64,000 nucleotides of DNA from Candidatus Aminicenantota bacterium (GTDB lineage Bacteria > Acidobacteriota > Aminicenantia > Aminicenantales > Saccharicenantaceae), in NCBI GenBank assembly GCA_014360005.1, contig JACIYI010000011.1, positions 1 to 64,000 on the forward strand. Reading direction: 5' to 3'. The position numbers and the translations under genes are program-made. This document shows positions 63,077-64,000 of this stretch, one piece after another. Under the pieces are notes generated by a model. It did not search any database. It was not told the DNA's origin and saw nothing but the letters and a program-made list of their open reading frames with translations. Positions within the stretch are counted from its first letter, which is position 1, and the number at the start of each line of letters is the position of its first letter.

Positions 63077-63877
63077 GTGCAGGCTATTGTTTGTATCAAG
63101 CAGGTGCCGGATACTACGGAGGTCAAAATCGACCCGGAAAGAGGCACTCTCATCAGGGAAGGGGTACCCAGCATCATCAATCCCTTTGACACCTACGCCA
63201 TTGAAGAGGCTTTACGCTGGAAAGAAAAGTTCGGAGGCAAGGTCACCGTCATCACCATGGGGCCGCCTCAGGCCCTGAGCGCTCTTAAAGAAGCGGTGGC
63301 CATGGGAGCGGATGAAGCTATTCTTTTAAGCGACCCGGCCTTTGCCGGCGCTGATACCTGGGCCACGGCTTATACCCTGGCCGCGGCCGTCAGGAAAATC
63401 GGCCAGTTCGACTTGATTTTCTGCGGCCGCCAGGCTATTGACGGCGATACCGGACAGACAGGTCCCGGCATTGCCACCCAGTTGCAGATTAACCAGTTGA
63501 CCTATGTCTGCAAAATTAACAGCCTTGACCTTGAGAAAAAAAAGATTGAAGTGGAAAGGCTGGTAGAAGAAGGACGGGAAGTGGTGCAATCCAGCCTGCC
63601 CTGCCTGCTGACCGTGGTTAAGGACATCAACCAGCCCCGCTATCCAACCATCCTGGGCATCAGGCGTTCCCAGAAAATCCAGATCCCGACCTGGACGGCT
63701 AAAGACCTGGAAGTTGACCCGAAGCTGATCGGGCTGAACGGTTCTCCCACCAGGGTGGTGAAGATAGAGACACCCCCGGCCCGTCAGGGAAAGTGCCTGC
63801 TCATGCAGGCGGAATCAGTAGAACAGCAGGCCGACCTGCTGGCCGAAAAACTCATTGCCGAAAAGATAATTGTCTGA
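63077..63877 (+). CDS. etfB: Electron transfer flavoprotein beta subunit
   Basis: A 266-residue EtfB. It opens AIVCIKQVPDTTEVKIDPER and contains the beta signature GRQAIDGDTGQTGPGIATQL and a closing ADLLAEKLIAEKIIV. EtfB with EtfA carries FAD and passes electrons between acyl-CoA dehydrogenases, ferredoxin or NADH and quinone. GTG 63077 is the start, preceded by AGGAGGG six bases upstream. It is the first gene of an operon; etfA follows nine bases after the stop. Confidence 0.92.
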   Translation: MQAIVCIKQVPDTTEVKIDPERGTLIREGVPSIINPFDTYAIEEALRWKEKFGGKVTVITMGPPQALSALKEAVAMGADEAILLSDPAFAGADTWATAYTLAAAVRKIGQFDLIFCGRQAIDGDTGQTGPGIATQLQINQLTYVCKINSLDLEKKKIEVERLVEEGREVVQSSLPCLLTVVKDINQPRYPTILGIRRSQKIQIPTWTAKDLEVDPKLIGLNGSPTRVVKIETPPARQGKCLLMQAESVEQQADLLAEKLIAEKIIV

Positions 63878-63886
63878 GGTGTGACC

Positions 63887-64000
63887 ATGGCCTTACTTGA
63901 AATAAAAAGAGAAGCCTGTACCGGATGTGGGGCCTGCCTTCAGGTCTGTCCCTTCGGAGCCCTGACTCTGGACAACGAGAATATTGCGGTGGTTAGCGAA
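63887..64000 (+). CDS. etfA: Electron transfer flavoprotein alpha subunit with ferredoxin domain, 5' end
   Basis: Only the first 38 codons are visible. They encode the start of a ferredoxin domain with CTGCGACLQVCP, a CX2CX2CX3CP [4Fe-4S] motif. Alpha subunits with an N-terminal ferredoxin occur in anaerobe-type, often bifurcating, EtfAB (CarE-like). The assignment relies on the preceding etfB and the nine-base spacing; the flavin domain lies outside the window. GAGGTG five bases before the ATG supports the start. Confidence 0.78.
   Translation, partial: MALLEIKREACTGCGACLQVCPFGALTLDNENIAVVSE

Noticed and set aside
62832-63278. Plus-strand open frame running into etfB
   Set aside because: Overlaps etfB in another frame, crosses the etf promoter and leader and has no ribosome site.
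1-64000. CRISPR arrays, tRNA or rRNA genes
   Set aside because: No regularly spaced repeats and no cloverleaf or rRNA-like sequence were noticed; a dedicated RNA search would be needed to exclude a small RNA gene.

Overview
The window is chromosomal DNA from a GC-moderate Gram-negative bacterium. Outer-membrane proteins (an LpxR-like lipid A deacylase, two beta-barrel paralogues, a TonB-type C-terminal domain), c-type cytochromes, Tat signals and lipoboxes show two membranes. Many Gfo/Idh/MocA, DUF1080, ThuA and HEAT genes, beside peptide and fucose/uronate genes, resemble Candidatus Aminicenantes (Acidobacteriota-related saccharolytic and proteolytic lineages). That assignment is inference from gene content, without a marker gene. 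No rRNA, tRNA or CRISPR array was seen.

Region 1 (1-15 kb): the window opens inside an ISL3-type insertion sequence, 11 bases past the stop of a pentaheme cytochrome c gene. Then come three Gfo/Idh/MocA oxidoreductases (two with Tat signals), a HEAT-repeat protein, an intact and a broken TIM-barrel sugar isomerase, and a redox module: a heptaheme membrane cytochrome, a four-helix cytochrome b-like protein and an ApbE-type flavin transferase.

Region 2 (15-33 kb): a discoidin-like protein coupled to a GT39-type membrane protein, a class II aldolase with tandem promoters, a ThuA protein, a DUF1080 protein, two more Tat-exported Gfo/Idh/MocA enzymes, a Tat-signal radical SAM protein, CysQ, a CrtI-like flavoprotein and a HEAT-DUF1080 fusion. 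The combination of Gfo/Idh/MocA dehydrogenases, TIM-barrel isomerases, ThuA and DUF1080 (3-keto-disaccharide hydrolase) points to glycoside cleavage through 3-keto intermediates, largely in the periplasm. The nearby multiheme cytochromes could take the electrons. This is the main system-level hypothesis.

Region 3 (33-49.5 kb): a GH28-like enzyme, an S10 carboxypeptidase, two tandem outer-membrane barrel paralogues, a GH29 alpha-L-fucosidase frameshifted at a G7 tract, a sigma-54 activator, an IadA isoaspartyl dipeptidase with an NhaC antiporter, and an ECF sigma/anti-sigma/TonB-domain operon.

Region 4 (49.5-64 kb): a TPR lipoprotein, an acyltransferase, a POT peptide transporter, LpxR, a LOG-family hydrolase, an amino-acid permease, an AT-rich island with pyruvate kinase, a TrmJ-like methyltransferase, a PatB-like C-S lyase and the start of a ferredoxin-type etfBA operon behind a consensus promoter and a strongly folded leader.

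Non-coding highlights: two MITE-like elements and one hairpin share a GGGACA core, and three MITE ends sit inside TAA stop codons. There is a pair of TCGACTATARTCGA palindromes, several promoters placed so close to the ATG that the transcripts should be leaderless, and a compact folded element at 8.5 kb.
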